Shown: positions 9,703-18,576 of the stretch, piece after piece
How the letters are laid out: every line of letters starts with the position of its first letter
Numbering within the stretch: position 1 is the first letter of the stretch
DNA from: JANNBN01 sp963763885
Lineage (GTDB): Bacteria; Actinomycetota; Acidimicrobiia; Acidimicrobiales; JANYDT01
NCBI GenBank assembly: GCA_963763885.1
Contig: CAVXQD010000001.1
Location: 992,001 to 1,056,000, forward strand
Direction: 5' to 3'
DNA length: 64,000 nt
Made by a program: the position numbers and the translations under genes
Notes under the pieces: generated by a model
What the model saw: only the letters and a program-made list of their open reading frames with translations
Databases searched by the model: none
What the model was told of the DNA's origin: nothing

Positions 9703-10815
9703 TCAGCCGCCAGTCTGGCCGGCGACTACGCCACCACTGATCTCGGTTGAATTGACAGTGCCAGAAACTTGAGCTGCCGCAACCGGCGCGACCGACGCTG
9801 GGATTGCCTGGACGAAACGAATACCGGTTGGGCTGCTCAGTCCGAGGCGCGCAGCAGCATCGGCGATCCGGGTCGGGGATTGGAGCGATGCAACTTCAAC
9901 GCGCAGTTGTGCGTTGGAATACTCCGACTGTTCCAGCTGAACATTGATCTCGTCGAGCGTCATCTGGCGGTGCGCAATGCCGGCATGCATCACAACAGCG
10001 ACAAACAGGAAGGCCATCACGAACATCACCCAGAACGCCACGACGCCATACGACGCAATCTTCTTCGGGGCAGACGACACTGCGTGGAGCGCAGGGCGAA
10101 GTGGTTTCGCGATGTCGCGCTGGGCGCTTGCTGCAACTGGCTGCGCAAATGCAAGGGCTCCAACGGCGACCGACGCTGACGTTGTGTTGCCAGGTTGAAC
10201 TGTCGTTGACAACGTTCTCGAGCGAGAAGCTCTGGCAGCGTTACCAGCAGAGGGCTGTGTCAGGCGAGGCGAACGTGGCGTCGAGAACGACGCCGTTGGC
10301 GCAAGGGCAGTCCGACGATCAACGGTTGGCAGTTCTCGTCGCTGTGGAAGCGCACGAAGATGACTTGGAGCCTCGCGAGGGGTAAACAACGGCGCCCCGG
10401 CGGACGTGATGGACTCCTGGTCCGACGTCGCAAGGCGCACCTTGTGAGTCAACGGGCGGACGGCAGAAACGTTGGGCAGCCCGTCCTCAAAAGACTCCGC
10501 CATGCGATAGATCTCGGCAAATTCAGTTGGTCGATGCACTGAACCTTGACGTTCAGCAACAATGTGATGCGGACGCCGTTCCTCGTCTGACATTGAATCG
10601 CTGGCCAGCGGCAATCGTCCGCCACGTTCGTCCAAACCCTGCGCGAACATCAGTGCACGTACAATGTCGGTGTCAACGCCACGAACGTTTTCCGCCGTGC
10701 GAGACGAAACAGAACTATGCGAACGACCAACCTGCTGGGGCGGACGATGTGCCGGACGTTGTGCCGAACGTTGTGCGGTGTCGCTGCTGCATTGCATCGT
10801 CTGTGATGTCCACAA
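9703..10815 (-). CDS. ftsL: FtsL-like septum formation initiator with long N-terminal tail
   Basis: The gene lies between rsmH and ftsI, where ftsL sits in actinobacteria. The product (370 aa from TTG 10815) has about 250 polar, disordered residues, one membrane segment (about 255-276) and a short heptad-like stretch from MTLDEINVQLEQ to LRVEVASL, ending in the DivIC/FtsL-type ADAAARLGLSSPTGIRFV. The mycobacterial homologue is also long (384 aa). The start is doubtful. Upstream, in another frame, an ATG overlaps the rsmH stop as ATGA and reads 56 codons before stopping inside this gene, so the true start may be masked by a frameshift. It probably forms a complex with FtsI/FtsW through the divisome. 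Confidence 0.8.
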   Translation of the reverse strand: MWTSQTMQCSSDTAQRSAQRPAHRPPQQVGRSHSSVSSRTAENVRGVDTDIVRALMFAQGLDERGGRLPLASDSMSDEERRPHHIVAERQGSVHRPTEFAEIYRMAESFEDGLPNVSAVRPLTHKVRLATSDQESITSAGAPLFTPREAPSHLRALPQRRELPTVDRRTALAPTASFSTPRSPRLTQPSAGNAARASRSRTLSTTVQPGNTTSASVAVGALAFAQPVAASAQRDIAKPLRPALHAVSSAPKKIASYGVVAFWVMFVMAFLFVAVVMHAGIAHRQMTLDEINVQLEQSEYSNAQLRVEVASLQSPTRIADAAARLGLSSPTGIRFVQAIPASVAPVAAAQVSGTVNSTEISGGVVAGQTGG

Positions 10816-10881
10816 CTCTCGAGGGAGCGTTTTTCACTGCCTGTTCCCGATACGGAGTTCGTGCGCGTGTACCGGCGTGAC

Positions 10882-11868
10882 TCATGAGAGCAGCTCCTGG
10901 GGAAAGTCGTTCTTCTCGAACACCCGGGCAAGGGCGCTCGATGATCGGGGATTTGCTGCAACCTCGTCCGCCGAGGGGCGGGTGACACCACGCTTCAGTG
11001 AACGGCCTCGGGGAAGTGCCCCGCATCTGCAGGGCAGGCCGTCCGGACATGTGCACCCACCGGTCTCAGCGAGACGGAGGTTTTCCTTCACGATGCGATC
11101 CTCACCCGAGTGATACGACAGCACGACCAGCCGGCCTTGGGGGGCAAGCAGCTCGATCGCGGTCTTGAGTGCAGGGGCGAGGACATCGAGTTCTTGATTG
11201 ACAGCTATCCGCAGCGCTTGAAACGTGCGCTTTGCAGGATGGCCGCCGGTACGCCGCGTTGCCGCAGGGATTGCAGCGGTCGTCAGCGTGACAAGTTCTG
11301 TTGTGGTCGTCATCAGACGACCGGCCGTACGAGCGCTGACTACAGCCCTTGCAATACGGCCTGCAAACCGCTCGTCTCCGTAATTACGGAGCAGATCGGC
11401 AATTTCGTACTCGCTGAGTTGAGCGAGCAGGTCTGCTGCGGTTGGACCCTGTGTGGTGTCCATACGCATGTCCAGGGGGGCATCGGCCCGGTAGGAGAAA
11501 CCCCGTTCGGCGATGTCGAACTGCGCCGATGAGACACCAAGGTCCATCAGCACACCAACAACCGGAATTGATCCGGTTTCACGCACCGCTTCGGCCATCC
11601 GGTCGAATCGCCCAGTCCAGACGCGTGCCCGGTCGTGGTGGGAACGCAGCCTTTCTGTGGCGGTTTCGATTGCGAGCGGATCCTGATCAATCCCCAACAC
11701 GCGGAGGTGCGGGTGGGCTTCCAGAATTGCCATGGTGTGTCCTGCGCCGCCGAGCGTGGCGTCAACAATCCAACCGGCAGGAACCGATTCGAACCAATGA
11801 AGGACCTCCTTCAGCATCACCGGCACGTGATGGAACAATGGTCGTGAAGGGCGTTCCATAGTCATCAC
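10882..11868 (-). CDS. rsmH: 16S rRNA (cytosine(1402)-N(4))-methyltransferase RsmH
   Basis: RsmH (MraW) methylates N4 of C1402 in 16S rRNA using S-adenosylmethionine. The 328 aa product has HVPVML near the start, the SAM-binding DATLGGAGHT, GVLMDLGVSSAQFD, and the C-terminal VLSYHSGEDRIVK. Possible starts are GTG 11868, which overlaps the mraZ stop as GTGA, ATG 11865 and ATG 11859. It is second in the dcw operon. Confidence 0.96.
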   Translation of the reverse strand: MMTMERPSRPLFHHVPVMLKEVLHWFESVPAGWIVDATLGGAGHTMAILEAHPHLRVLGIDQDPLAIETATERLRSHHDRARVWTGRFDRMAEAVRETGSIPVVGVLMDLGVSSAQFDIAERGFSYRADAPLDMRMDTTQGPTAADLLAQLSEYEIADLLRNYGDERFAGRIARAVVSARTAGRLMTTTTELVTLTTAAIPAATRRTGGHPAKRTFQALRIAVNQELDVLAPALKTAIELLAPQGRLVVLSYHSGEDRIVKENLRLAETGGCTCPDGLPCRCGALPRGRSLKRGVTRPSADEVAANPRSSSALARVFEKNDFPQELLS

Positions 11869-12296
11869 AGGTCACGCTCCGCCCGGTCGGTCGCCGCAGC
11901 GAACTGTTCGGGGATCCACACTTCGATGTGGTCGAAGCAGCCATTGACAGCAACGTCCACGCCATCACCAACGCCGGCAAGTTTGCGAAGTTCGTTCGGC
12001 AACGCAACACGACGCTGCTTGTCTACTTGGGCCATTTTCGCGTTGGCCGTAAGGCGGCGAAGTGACTTCAGCCAGTACTCGTCGTTTGTCTCGTCAGCCT
12101 TTTCCTTCATGCGTTGGGCTTTGGCCTCAAACGCATCTCGTGGCCAGATCTCGAGTTGGTTGTCCTTCCCCAGCGCGACAATGACGTCAGCGGCGTCATC
12201 GCCGTGACGCAATTGGTCGAAGTCGGCTGCCGAGACCGCGAAGCGGCCACGGTCGTCGAGCTTGACCCGCGTGTTGTTGAGGAAGAGGTAACCCAC
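11865..12296 (-). CDS. mraZ: Transcriptional regulator MraZ
   Basis: MraZ is an AbrB-fold DNA-binding regulator at the head of dcw clusters. From GTG 12296 the product is 143 aa, the normal actinobacterial length. It shows the two MraZ repeats: LDDRGRFAVSAADF near the start, and VDKQRRVALPNELRKLAGVGDGVDVAVNG in the second half. An in-frame extension of 17 residues upstream is open but resembles nothing in the family. No strong ribosome site is visible before the GTG. TGGGA and TGGGC boxes lie upstream but are too irregular to call as MraZ operators. Confidence 0.93.
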   Translation of the reverse strand: MGYLFLNNTRVKLDDRGRFAVSAADFDQLRHGDDAADVIVALGKDNQLEIWPRDAFEAKAQRMKEKADETNDEYWLKSLRRLTANAKMAQVDKQRRVALPNELRKLAGVGDGVDVAVNGCFDHIEVWIPEQFAAATDRAERDL

Positions 12297-12472
12297 GATG
12301 TACCAACGAAGACAAGGTGGCGGCCCAGCGAGGGACGGGTTAGCCACTGGCTATCCCAATCGTCTCCACTACGCCTCCACGGCGTCTCCTCAACGTAGCA
12401 CCGCGTTCTCCCCGGGGGCCAGCGTCGCAGGGTGCAATCTGCGCGAATTGTCAGATGTTTTCATGGTTAACC

Positions 12473-13237
12473 ATGACTGTTGAAGTGTTGACCCAAACAG
12501 CCGTTCGACCCGTCGGGGCACGACTCGAGGTACGAACCTCTGAAGCTGCAGCGGCAAGCTCGGCCGCGTCATGGATTGCTCACCAGATTCGAGACGCAAG
12601 CGATCAGCGGGCGATCGTCTCCATTGCTTTTTCCGGCGGCAGAACCCCAGCGGCGATGTTTGGGGAGTTGTCCTTACACGACGTCCCGTGGCACCGGCTT
12701 CATGTCTTCCAAGTGGACGAACGAGTTGTCCCCGACACCGATCCGCGCCGCAACGCCCACCAGTTGCGTGGCGCACTGGGCCCCCTTCTCGGCGACCGGC
12801 TGCACCTCATTCCCGCCGGTTCAGCCGACCCTGAAGCAGTTGCCGCCGCGGCCAGCCGGCACGTCGTCGATGTGTTGGGTCTGGACGGAGTTTTTGATGT
12901 TGTGCATTTGGGTCTCGGCGACGACGGCCACACCGCCAGCCTGGTCCCGCACGACCCGCTACTGCTCTGTGCCGTCGCATCGGCCTCGTACTCTCCTGCC
13001 CACTTTCCCGCCCACTCTCCCGCCTACTCCGCCACCATCGAGTACCAGGCGACACGACGAGTCACGCTCACCTATCCCATTCTCCTCAGGTCCAGAGCGC
13101 TCTGTTGGCTCGCTACCGGACCGAGCAAAGCCCCCATGACCGCACGCCTGCTGGAGGCAGATCCAACCATTCCTGCGGGTCGTCTCGCTGGAGTCCCCGG
13201 CGTGCTGTTCACCGACGCGCTGGGAGCCCCTCAGTGA
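12473..13237 (+). CDS. pgl: 6-phosphogluconolactonase
   Basis: This enzyme hydrolyses 6-phosphogluconolactone in the oxidative pentose phosphate pathway. The 254 aa product has SIAFSGGRTPAAMF, VDERVVPDTDPRRNA and LGLGDDGHTASLVP, the signature motifs of the Pgl/DevB family. ATG 12473 is preferred; ATG 12455 gives six more residues. A His/Ser/Pro/Ala stretch (SPAHFPAHSPAYS) sits in a loop after the active-site region. The stop overlaps the next gene as GTGA. Confidence 0.92.
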   Translation: MTVEVLTQTAVRPVGARLEVRTSEAAAASSAASWIAHQIRDASDQRAIVSIAFSGGRTPAAMFGELSLHDVPWHRLHVFQVDERVVPDTDPRRNAHQLRGALGPLLGDRLHLIPAGSADPEAVAAAASRHVVDVLGLDGVFDVVHLGLGDDGHTASLVPHDPLLLCAVASASYSPAHFPAHSPAYSATIEYQATRRVTLTYPILLRSRALCWLATGPSKAPMTARLLEADPTIPAGRLAGVPGVLFTDALGAPQ

Positions 13238-13722
13238 TCGGCTGCTACCCAGGATCGTTCAACCCCGCAACCATCGCGCACGTCGCCATTGCCGAGTCCG
13301 CTTGGCAGCACTTCGGGTTGCAGCGTGTTGATCTGGTGATCTCAGAATCCGCACTGGGCAAAGAGGGCCACATCACGCCGTCCGCAACCGAACGCGCCGA
13401 CGCCCTCCGACGCCTCCTTGCCGATCGGCCATGGATTGGGGTGGTGGTCACCACCAACCAGTTGCTTTCCGAGATCAGCGCCGGTTACGACGTCCTCGTG
13501 ATGGGTGCAGACAAGTGGGCGCAGATCAACCAAGACCACTGGTACGAGTCCGCCGCCCTGAAGCAACAGGCGCTCGCAGCGTTGCCTCACCTCGCCATTG
13601 CGCCGCGGCCACCACACGAAATCCCAGAGCACGCGACTCCGCTCACCGTTGCGCGCCAACTGTGGGGGGTTTCTTCAACCGGCGTCCGCTCCGGCCGATC
13701 CGAATGGCGCGCTGGAGAGTGA
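13234..13722 (+). CDS. NadD-like cytidylyl/adenylyl-transferase family protein
   Basis: The 162 aa product begins with GTG 13234, sharing GTGA with pgl. Its N-terminus CYPGSFNPATIAHVAIAE carries the nucleotidyltransferase (T/H)xGH-type motif as TIAH, and the C-terminal SSTGVRSG matches the ISSTxIR motif that binds the triphosphate. It is shorter than typical NadD (about 190-210 aa) and lacks a clear NadD substrate loop, so nicotinate-mononucleotide specificity is not proven. Pairing with pgl suggests a housekeeping role. Confidence 0.78.
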   Translation: MIGCYPGSFNPATIAHVAIAESAWQHFGLQRVDLVISESALGKEGHITPSATERADALRRLLADRPWIGVVVTTNQLLSEISAGYDVLVMGADKWAQINQDHWYESAALKQQALAALPHLAIAPRPPHEIPEHATPLTVARQLWGVSSTGVRSGRSEWRAGE

Positions 13723-13741
13723 CGGGGTCTACGGTTCCGCT

Positions 13742-14716
13742 ATGAGCATTCCGACGAAAAATTCGACGAGCCTTCCTCGCAGTCTTCCTGTGCAGCAGTT
13801 CGGCCGCACGACGCATCGGTCGACCCGCGTGATCTTCGGCGCTGCCGCACTCGGCGGAATGTCCCAAGCCCGCGCCGACGCAACGCTGCAAGTGGTCCAG
13901 TCCGCAGGCATCAACCACATTGATACCGCTGCTGGTTACGGCGCGTCCGAGGACAGGCTCCGACCCTGGCTGGCGGCGCATCGCGACTCGGTCTTTCTTG
14001 CGACCAAGACCGGCGAACGCAGTGGTGTGGCGGCCCGGGCTGAACTTGAGCGCTCCCTCCAACGAATGGGTGTCGACCGAGTTGATCTCATTCAGCTGCA
14101 CAATCTGGTGGAAGAGGACGAATGGACCGCTGCCTTTGCTCCGGACGGCGCTGTCGCTGCGCTGAGTGCTGCACGTGACGAAGGACTCGTCGGGCACATC
14201 GGAGTAACCGGTCATGGCGTCCGGATCCCGGGCATGCATCTGCGCAGCCTGCAACAGTTCCCGTTTGACTCGGTGCTGCTGCCGTTCAATTTCACCATGA
14301 TGGCTCGGCCCGACTACCGGTCAGACGTGGAAGACCTTCTGGCTCTGTGCGCTGACCAGAACGTAGCGGTACAGACAATTAAGTCCATCGCACGCGGCCG
14401 GTGGGGTGCGTCATCCGGTTCATCCAGTTCTTCTAGTTCTTCCAGCGACGGACCACACTTTTCCTGGTACGAGCCGCTGGAAGATGCCGATGCGATTGGT
14501 CGTGCCGTGCACTGGGTGCTGTCGCATCCCCAGGTGTTCCTCAACTCGTCCAGCGATGCCCGCAAACTCACCACCATCACCGACGCGGCCGGCCGGATTA
14601 TCGAACGACCCACCGACGAAACAATGCAGCGTGATACCGATCAGTTCGGTATCACTGCTCTGTTCGACGGTGCTGGGCTCGAACGAATCTGCGCACCGGC
14701 GCTACAGTGTCGTTAG
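13742..14716 (+). CDS. Aldo/keto reductase
   Basis: This is a predicted NAD(P)H-dependent oxidoreductase of the AKR superfamily with a TIM-barrel fold. The 324 aa product starts at ATG 13742. Catalytic-tetrad motifs are DTAAGYG (Asp and Tyr), ATKTGER (Lys) and LIQLHNL (His). A run of nine serines (SGSSSSSSSSSDG) interrupts the region after the sixth strand, encoded by a TTC/TCC-rich microsatellite-like stretch at about 14411-14450. The substrate is unknown. The gene is convergent with the following enoyl-CoA hydratase and overlaps it by four bases. Confidence 0.9.
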   Translation: MSIPTKNSTSLPRSLPVQQFGRTTHRSTRVIFGAAALGGMSQARADATLQVVQSAGINHIDTAAGYGASEDRLRPWLAAHRDSVFLATKTGERSGVAARAELERSLQRMGVDRVDLIQLHNLVEEDEWTAAFAPDGAVAALSAARDEGLVGHIGVTGHGVRIPGMHLRSLQQFPFDSVLLPFNFTMMARPDYRSDVEDLLALCADQNVAVQTIKSIARGRWGASSGSSSSSSSSSDGPHFSWYEPLEDADAIGRAVHWVLSHPQVFLNSSSDARKLTTITDAAGRIIERPTDETMQRDTDQFGITALFDGAGLERICAPALQCR

Positions 14717-15513
14717 CGACCGATGAATTCCGGCGGACGCTTCTCAACAAAAGCATGCATAGCTTCGGCAAAGTCTTTGCTGCGAAGCAACGGCAACAAC
14801 TGTAAGTACACATGGTTGACGTTCTGTTCGAATGTCTCGGTCTCGGCCATCCGCATCATCCGTTTCGCCGCCGCAACTGCCAACGGTGCGTTGGCAGCGA
14901 TCTCTGCAGCCAGGCCCATCGCCGTTTCTCTCAGGTCGGCGTCGTCCACCACGCGACTCACAAGGCCAAGCCGTTCGGCTTCGGTCGCATCCACGGTGCG
15001 GCCCGTGAAGAACAGTTCCGCTGCCTTGGCGTACCCAATCATGCGCGGCAGCAACCACGTACCGCCACTCTCCGGCAGGATGCCGCGTTTGGTAAAGCTC
15101 AGCGCAAGTTTCGCCGAACGAGCAGCGATTCGCATGTCGCAACCGAGCGCAATGTCCAACCCGTAGCCAGCAGCGCCACCGTTGATCGCTGCGATTGTTG
15201 GCGTGTCGAGCGCGTGCAGAACAGTTGGCGGAGTGCGGCGCAGATCAAGTTGTTGCGGCCCAATGTCGCCGGACAACATCCCCGTTCCTTCGGCCTGAGC
15301 TTTGACATCAAGCCCCGCGCAGAACGCACGACCGTTACCGGTGAGAACAATCACTCGCACATCACGATCGCGGTCGGCGCGCAAGAGCAGGTCGCACATC
15401 AGGTCCAGCATGGTCCCGGTAATCGTGTTCATCCGGTCTGGCCGGTTGAACGTGATGGTGGCGATTCTGTCGGTGACGTCGTACAGCAGTTCAGGTTCAG
15501 TCGGAGCGCTCAT
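14713..15513 (-). CDS. Enoyl-CoA hydratase/isomerase family protein
   Basis: This is a crotonase-fold protein acting on acyl-CoA. The 266 aa product has the oxyanion-hole segments GRAFCAGLDVKA and INGGAAGYGLDIALGCDMRIAA, then FTKRGILPESGGTWLLPR, whose Glu and Gly match the hydratase-type active site. The C-terminal EKRPPEFIGR is typical. Its ATG overlaps the stop of the upstream lipoate-ligase-like gene as ATGA, so the two are probably co-transcribed. The exact substrate is not deducible. Confidence 0.92.
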   Translation of the reverse strand: MSAPTEPELLYDVTDRIATITFNRPDRMNTITGTMLDLMCDLLLRADRDRDVRVIVLTGNGRAFCAGLDVKAQAEGTGMLSGDIGPQQLDLRRTPPTVLHALDTPTIAAINGGAAGYGLDIALGCDMRIAARSAKLALSFTKRGILPESGGTWLLPRMIGYAKAAELFFTGRTVDATEAERLGLVSRVVDDADLRETAMGLAAEIAANAPLAVAAAKRMMRMAETETFEQNVNHVYLQLLPLLRSKDFAEAMHAFVEKRPPEFIGR

Positions 15514-16286
15514 GATGACGCCAGTTCACCACGCGGCCGGCCGTCCGACCTAGACGGCTGTGAATCGACCTGCGAATCGACCCAGAGAACGGCGTCGACA
15601 AAGGCCGTCTCTACCCGCGCAGGAAGGTCCGGTGGTTCAAGTGGTTCAACCAATTCACCCAGCCCAATGCCTGCGTGCATCACATGAGAATCGACCGTGT
15701 TGGGCCGGGCCGCGGCCGAGAACCATTGCGGGTCAAACGTCCAGCGGGTGAGGATTCCGCATTGGAACAGGGCACCCGCACGGGACCTGCGTTGCGAGAT
15801 GCCAACGAGTTTCCGATTGCGCACAAACACTTCCCCGGGACCTCGCCCGGCAAAACACAACAGGTCAGACCAATCAGAGGACTCAAGGCGCCCAACGTGG
15901 ATCGAGATTGGTTCGTTTACTCCCACCGCCAGCGCAGTCCGTACCCATGCTCTGCCAAGCCATGCGAACGATTCCGTGACGTCACTACTCCACAAGTGAT
16001 GACCAGTCGGCACGATGACATCTACCCAAACCTGTTCTGCAGAGTCCAACCACACCGCACCTCCTCCGCTCCGCCGGCGCACGAATTGGGGCGCTCGTTG
16101 TGGGATGGAGCTGACGATCGACTCGGTTTGACCGGACCCAAGAACGAGGGTTGGTGAATCCACGGTGACAAACCGCAAGGTCGGTTGGAGCGGGGCAGTT
16201 CCGGCGAGCAGGGATGCAGAAGACGAACTGCCGTTGAACAGTTCCTCAGCGGGTCCGCTGATGTGCTGGACCCGCCAAGTGGTCAC
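15510..16286 (-). CDS. Lipoate--protein ligase A-like (BPL/LPL domain) protein
   Basis: The 258 aa product has a biotin/lipoate ligase catalytic domain. The signature RRRSGGGAVWLD binds the lipoyl-adenylate, and LLCFAGRGPGEVFVRNRKLVGISQ includes the expected lysine in RKLVG. These support lipoate or octanoate attachment to, or transfer between, carrier proteins; ligase and octanoyltransferase activities cannot be told apart here. It starts just after the helicase gene ends, overlapping it by about four bases, and runs into enoyl-CoA hydratase. Confidence 0.83.
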   Translation of the reverse strand: MTTWRVQHISGPAEELFNGSSSSASLLAGTAPLQPTLRFVTVDSPTLVLGSGQTESIVSSIPQRAPQFVRRRSGGGAVWLDSAEQVWVDVIVPTGHHLWSSDVTESFAWLGRAWVRTALAVGVNEPISIHVGRLESSDWSDLLCFAGRGPGEVFVRNRKLVGISQRRSRAGALFQCGILTRWTFDPQWFSAAARPNTVDSHVMHAGIGLGELVEPLEPPDLPARVETAFVDAVLWVDSQVDSQPSRSDGRPRGELASS

Positions 16287-18218
16287 GACTTCCAGTCGCC
16301 GAGGACTGTGAGTCGTTGGTCGTTGGAGAACATCTCCACCGCCTTCATGCTCATGCCAAGACGCTTCTGCAACCGTTCAACTTCCAACAGCTGGTTCCAC
16401 ATCGCTAACGTCACAACCACACCAGCTGCGCCGGCACGGGCAGTACGGCCAGACGCGGTGCAGATAGGTCTTGTGATCGTCTGGGATATCGGCCTGCACA
16501 ACTACGTCGACCCCGTCTATGTGCAGGCCGCGAGCTGCCACATCGGTAGCGATCAGCGCAGTGATCTGTCCACCGGTGAATTGGCGAAGTGCCCGGTTGC
16601 GTTGGTCCTGGGACAGGTCACCGTGAATTGCTCGGACGTTGATACCCAGGTCCTTCAACTCGTCCGCCAGACGATCACATGCGCGCTTTGTATTCAGGAA
16701 GACGATGCTGCGGTCGTTTGACCGAAGGATTGCAGCCACAACCTTGGACTTGTCCATCTGGTGGACCTGCAGGAAGTGATGCACGGAGGAATCGACCGTT
16801 GTGGTGGTGGATTCCACCACGTGGCGAACAGGATCACGCAGTTCGTGGCGGATCAGCGAGTTGACGTCGCTGCCCAACGTTGCCGAAAACAGCAGTGTCT
16901 GGCGGTGGCGGGGCATCTTGCGCAAAATCCATTCGACATTTGGCATGAAGCCCATGTCGCACATGCGGTCCGCTTCGTCGATGACCAGAAACTCCAGGGA
17001 TCCAAGGTCAATGTCGCCGCGTCCAAGAAGATCGATAAGCCGCCCGGGTGTTGCAACGACGATCTCGGCACCCTTCAGCAGCTTGCTGCGCTGGTCGTCC
17101 ATCGATACGCCGCCGTACACCGACACGACGCTGTACCCGCCTGGCTTGGCCAGCCAGATCATTTCGCGTTCCACCTGAGCTGCGAGTTCGCGGGTTGGAA
17201 CGAGGATCAAAGCCAAAGGCTTACGAGGCGCAGCACGGTGCGTGAGTCGGGAGACAAGGGGAATGCCGAACGCAAGCGTCTTGCCAGAGCCAGTTTTTGC
17301 CTGCCCGCACACGTCGCGCCCCGCAAGGCCGTCCCGGATGGTCAGTTCTTGAATGGGGAACGGACTGGTGATGCCCTGGGCGTCGAGGGCAGACACCACG
17401 TCCTTCGGAACTCCCAACGCCGCGAACGGGTTGGTGCTACCCGCGCGTGCTGCCTTGGGTGACTGAGCGGCCTTCGGTGCAGCCGCAACAGGCTTAGTTG
17501 CTGGAGCTACCGGAGCCAGCTTTGCAGCGGCCTTGCCCACCGGAACTCGTTTGGCCGGAACCTGATGAGCGGGAGCCTTCTTCGCTGGTGCCTTCTGAAC
17601 AACAACCTTCTGAGCCACAACCTGCTTCGTTGGACCCTTCTTGGCGGGAGCCTTCCGAGCCACAACCTGCTTCGTCGGACCCTTCTTGGCGGGAACCTTC
17701 TGAGCAATAACCTGCTTCGTTGGACCCTTCTTGGCGGGAACCTTCTGAGCAACAACCTGCTTCGTAGGAGCCTTCTTGGCGGGAGCCTTCTCGGCGACGA
17801 CCTTCTTGGCGACCGGCTTCGCCAGAATCTGCTTAACGGGAGCCGTCTTCTTGGCCATTACCTGCTTCCTCACAGGTTGCTTCGCCGAGGCTGCCGCAAC
17901 CTTGGCAACGCCCTTCGCCACTGCGGGTTTGGCAGCTTTCTTTGCTGCTGGCTTAACCGTTGGCTTGACAAGAGACTTAGCCACTGGCTTCACCGAGGAC
18001 TTCGCCACAGGTTTCGCTGCAGCCTTTTTGGGCGAACTTTTCGCCGCAGACTTGGGTATGGACTTGGCCACCGACTTGGCCGCTGGCCGAGGCGCAACGG
18101 CGACAGCTCGGGCTGCAGGACGAGCGGTTGGACGAGGTTTTGTAGCGGCCGCGCTCGGACGGGCGGCTGGTTTCGGCGTCGCGGAACGGGTGCCGCTGCC
18201 GACAGGTGTGGGATTCAT
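16283..18218 (-). pseudogene. DEAD-box ATP-dependent RNA helicase, frameshifted in motif VI
   Basis: The gene starts at ATG 18218 behind an excellent GGAGGGG ribosome site. The first 260 residues are a Lys/Ala/Pro-rich basic tail with 15-residue repeats. The helicase core follows: AKTGSGKT (307-314), PTRELA, ATPGR, DEAD in VIDEADRM, SAT in FSATLG, and ATDVAARGLHIDG. The frame then breaks after YLHR: one extra base at about 16454 diverts it to a stop at 16377, while the next frame continues SGRTARAGAAGVVV to a natural end at 16283. The break falls inside the essential HRxGRTxR motif. It may be a real mutation or a sequence error; with the base removed the protein is complete. Confidence 0.88.
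17568..17789 (-). repeat. 45-bp tandem repeats encoding 15-residue Lys-rich units
   Basis: Within the helicase tail, residues 144-217 are built from repeats close to KVPAKKGPTKQVVAQ, encoded by about five in-frame 45-bp units with small differences (KVP/KAP, VIAQ/VVAQ/VVAR). The unit is basic and likely nucleic-acid binding. High nucleotide identity between units points to recent unequal crossing-over or slippage. Confidence 0.85.
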
Positions 18219-18292
18219 TTCCCCTCCAGAGTACCGCCGTATGCCACGTCTCCCAGTTCTTGCGCCTTTCCTGGTTGTGTCGTATGCGATTT

Positions 18293-18442
18293 CCGCTGCG
18301 TGGGTAGCCACAGTCCCGCTGCGTGGGTGGCGGGTCCTGCCTCCACCGGCCGGTCCGCTGCGTGGGTAGCCACAGTCCCGCTGCGTGGGTAGCCACAGTC
18401 CCGCTGCGTGGGTGGCGGGTCCTGCCTCCTCCGGCCCCTTCC
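18293..18442. repeat. Composite tandem array A-B-A-A-B upstream of the helicase gene
   Basis: This gene-free stretch (18219-18576) holds a tandem array. Unit A (23 bp, beginning CCGCTGCGTGGGTAGCCACA) occurs at 18293, 18355 and 18378. Unit B starts with the same CCGCTGCGTGGGT and continues GGCGGGTCCTGCCTCC; it occurs at 18316 and 18401. The second B unit and its flank (to about 18505) match, in the opposite orientation, the element at 24238-24412. No ORF with normal composition is present. Copies abut without unique spacers, so this is not a CRISPR array. Confidence 0.85.
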
Positions 18443-18576
18443 CACCGTGCTCGCTTCGCTGCGCGCGGCGGGCCCCTTCCGTCGGGTCACCCCCACCCAC
18501 TCCGCTGGATGGACGCGGCTGCGCCAGGGCGCGACGGGGTTCGCGTCCTGGTGACCGTGGGAAATTCGGGTAGGGA

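Noticed and set aside
12297..12400. MraZ operator boxes
   Set aside because: TGGG-type motifs are present but irregular in spacing and sequence.
16440..16470. Programmed ribosomal frameshift in the helicase
   Set aside because: No slippery heptamer, no downstream stem recognised, and the break destroys an essential motif; sequence error or mutation is simpler.
18293..18442. CRISPR array
   Set aside because: Repeats abut directly or alternate with a related unit; no unique spacers of even length and no cas genes.
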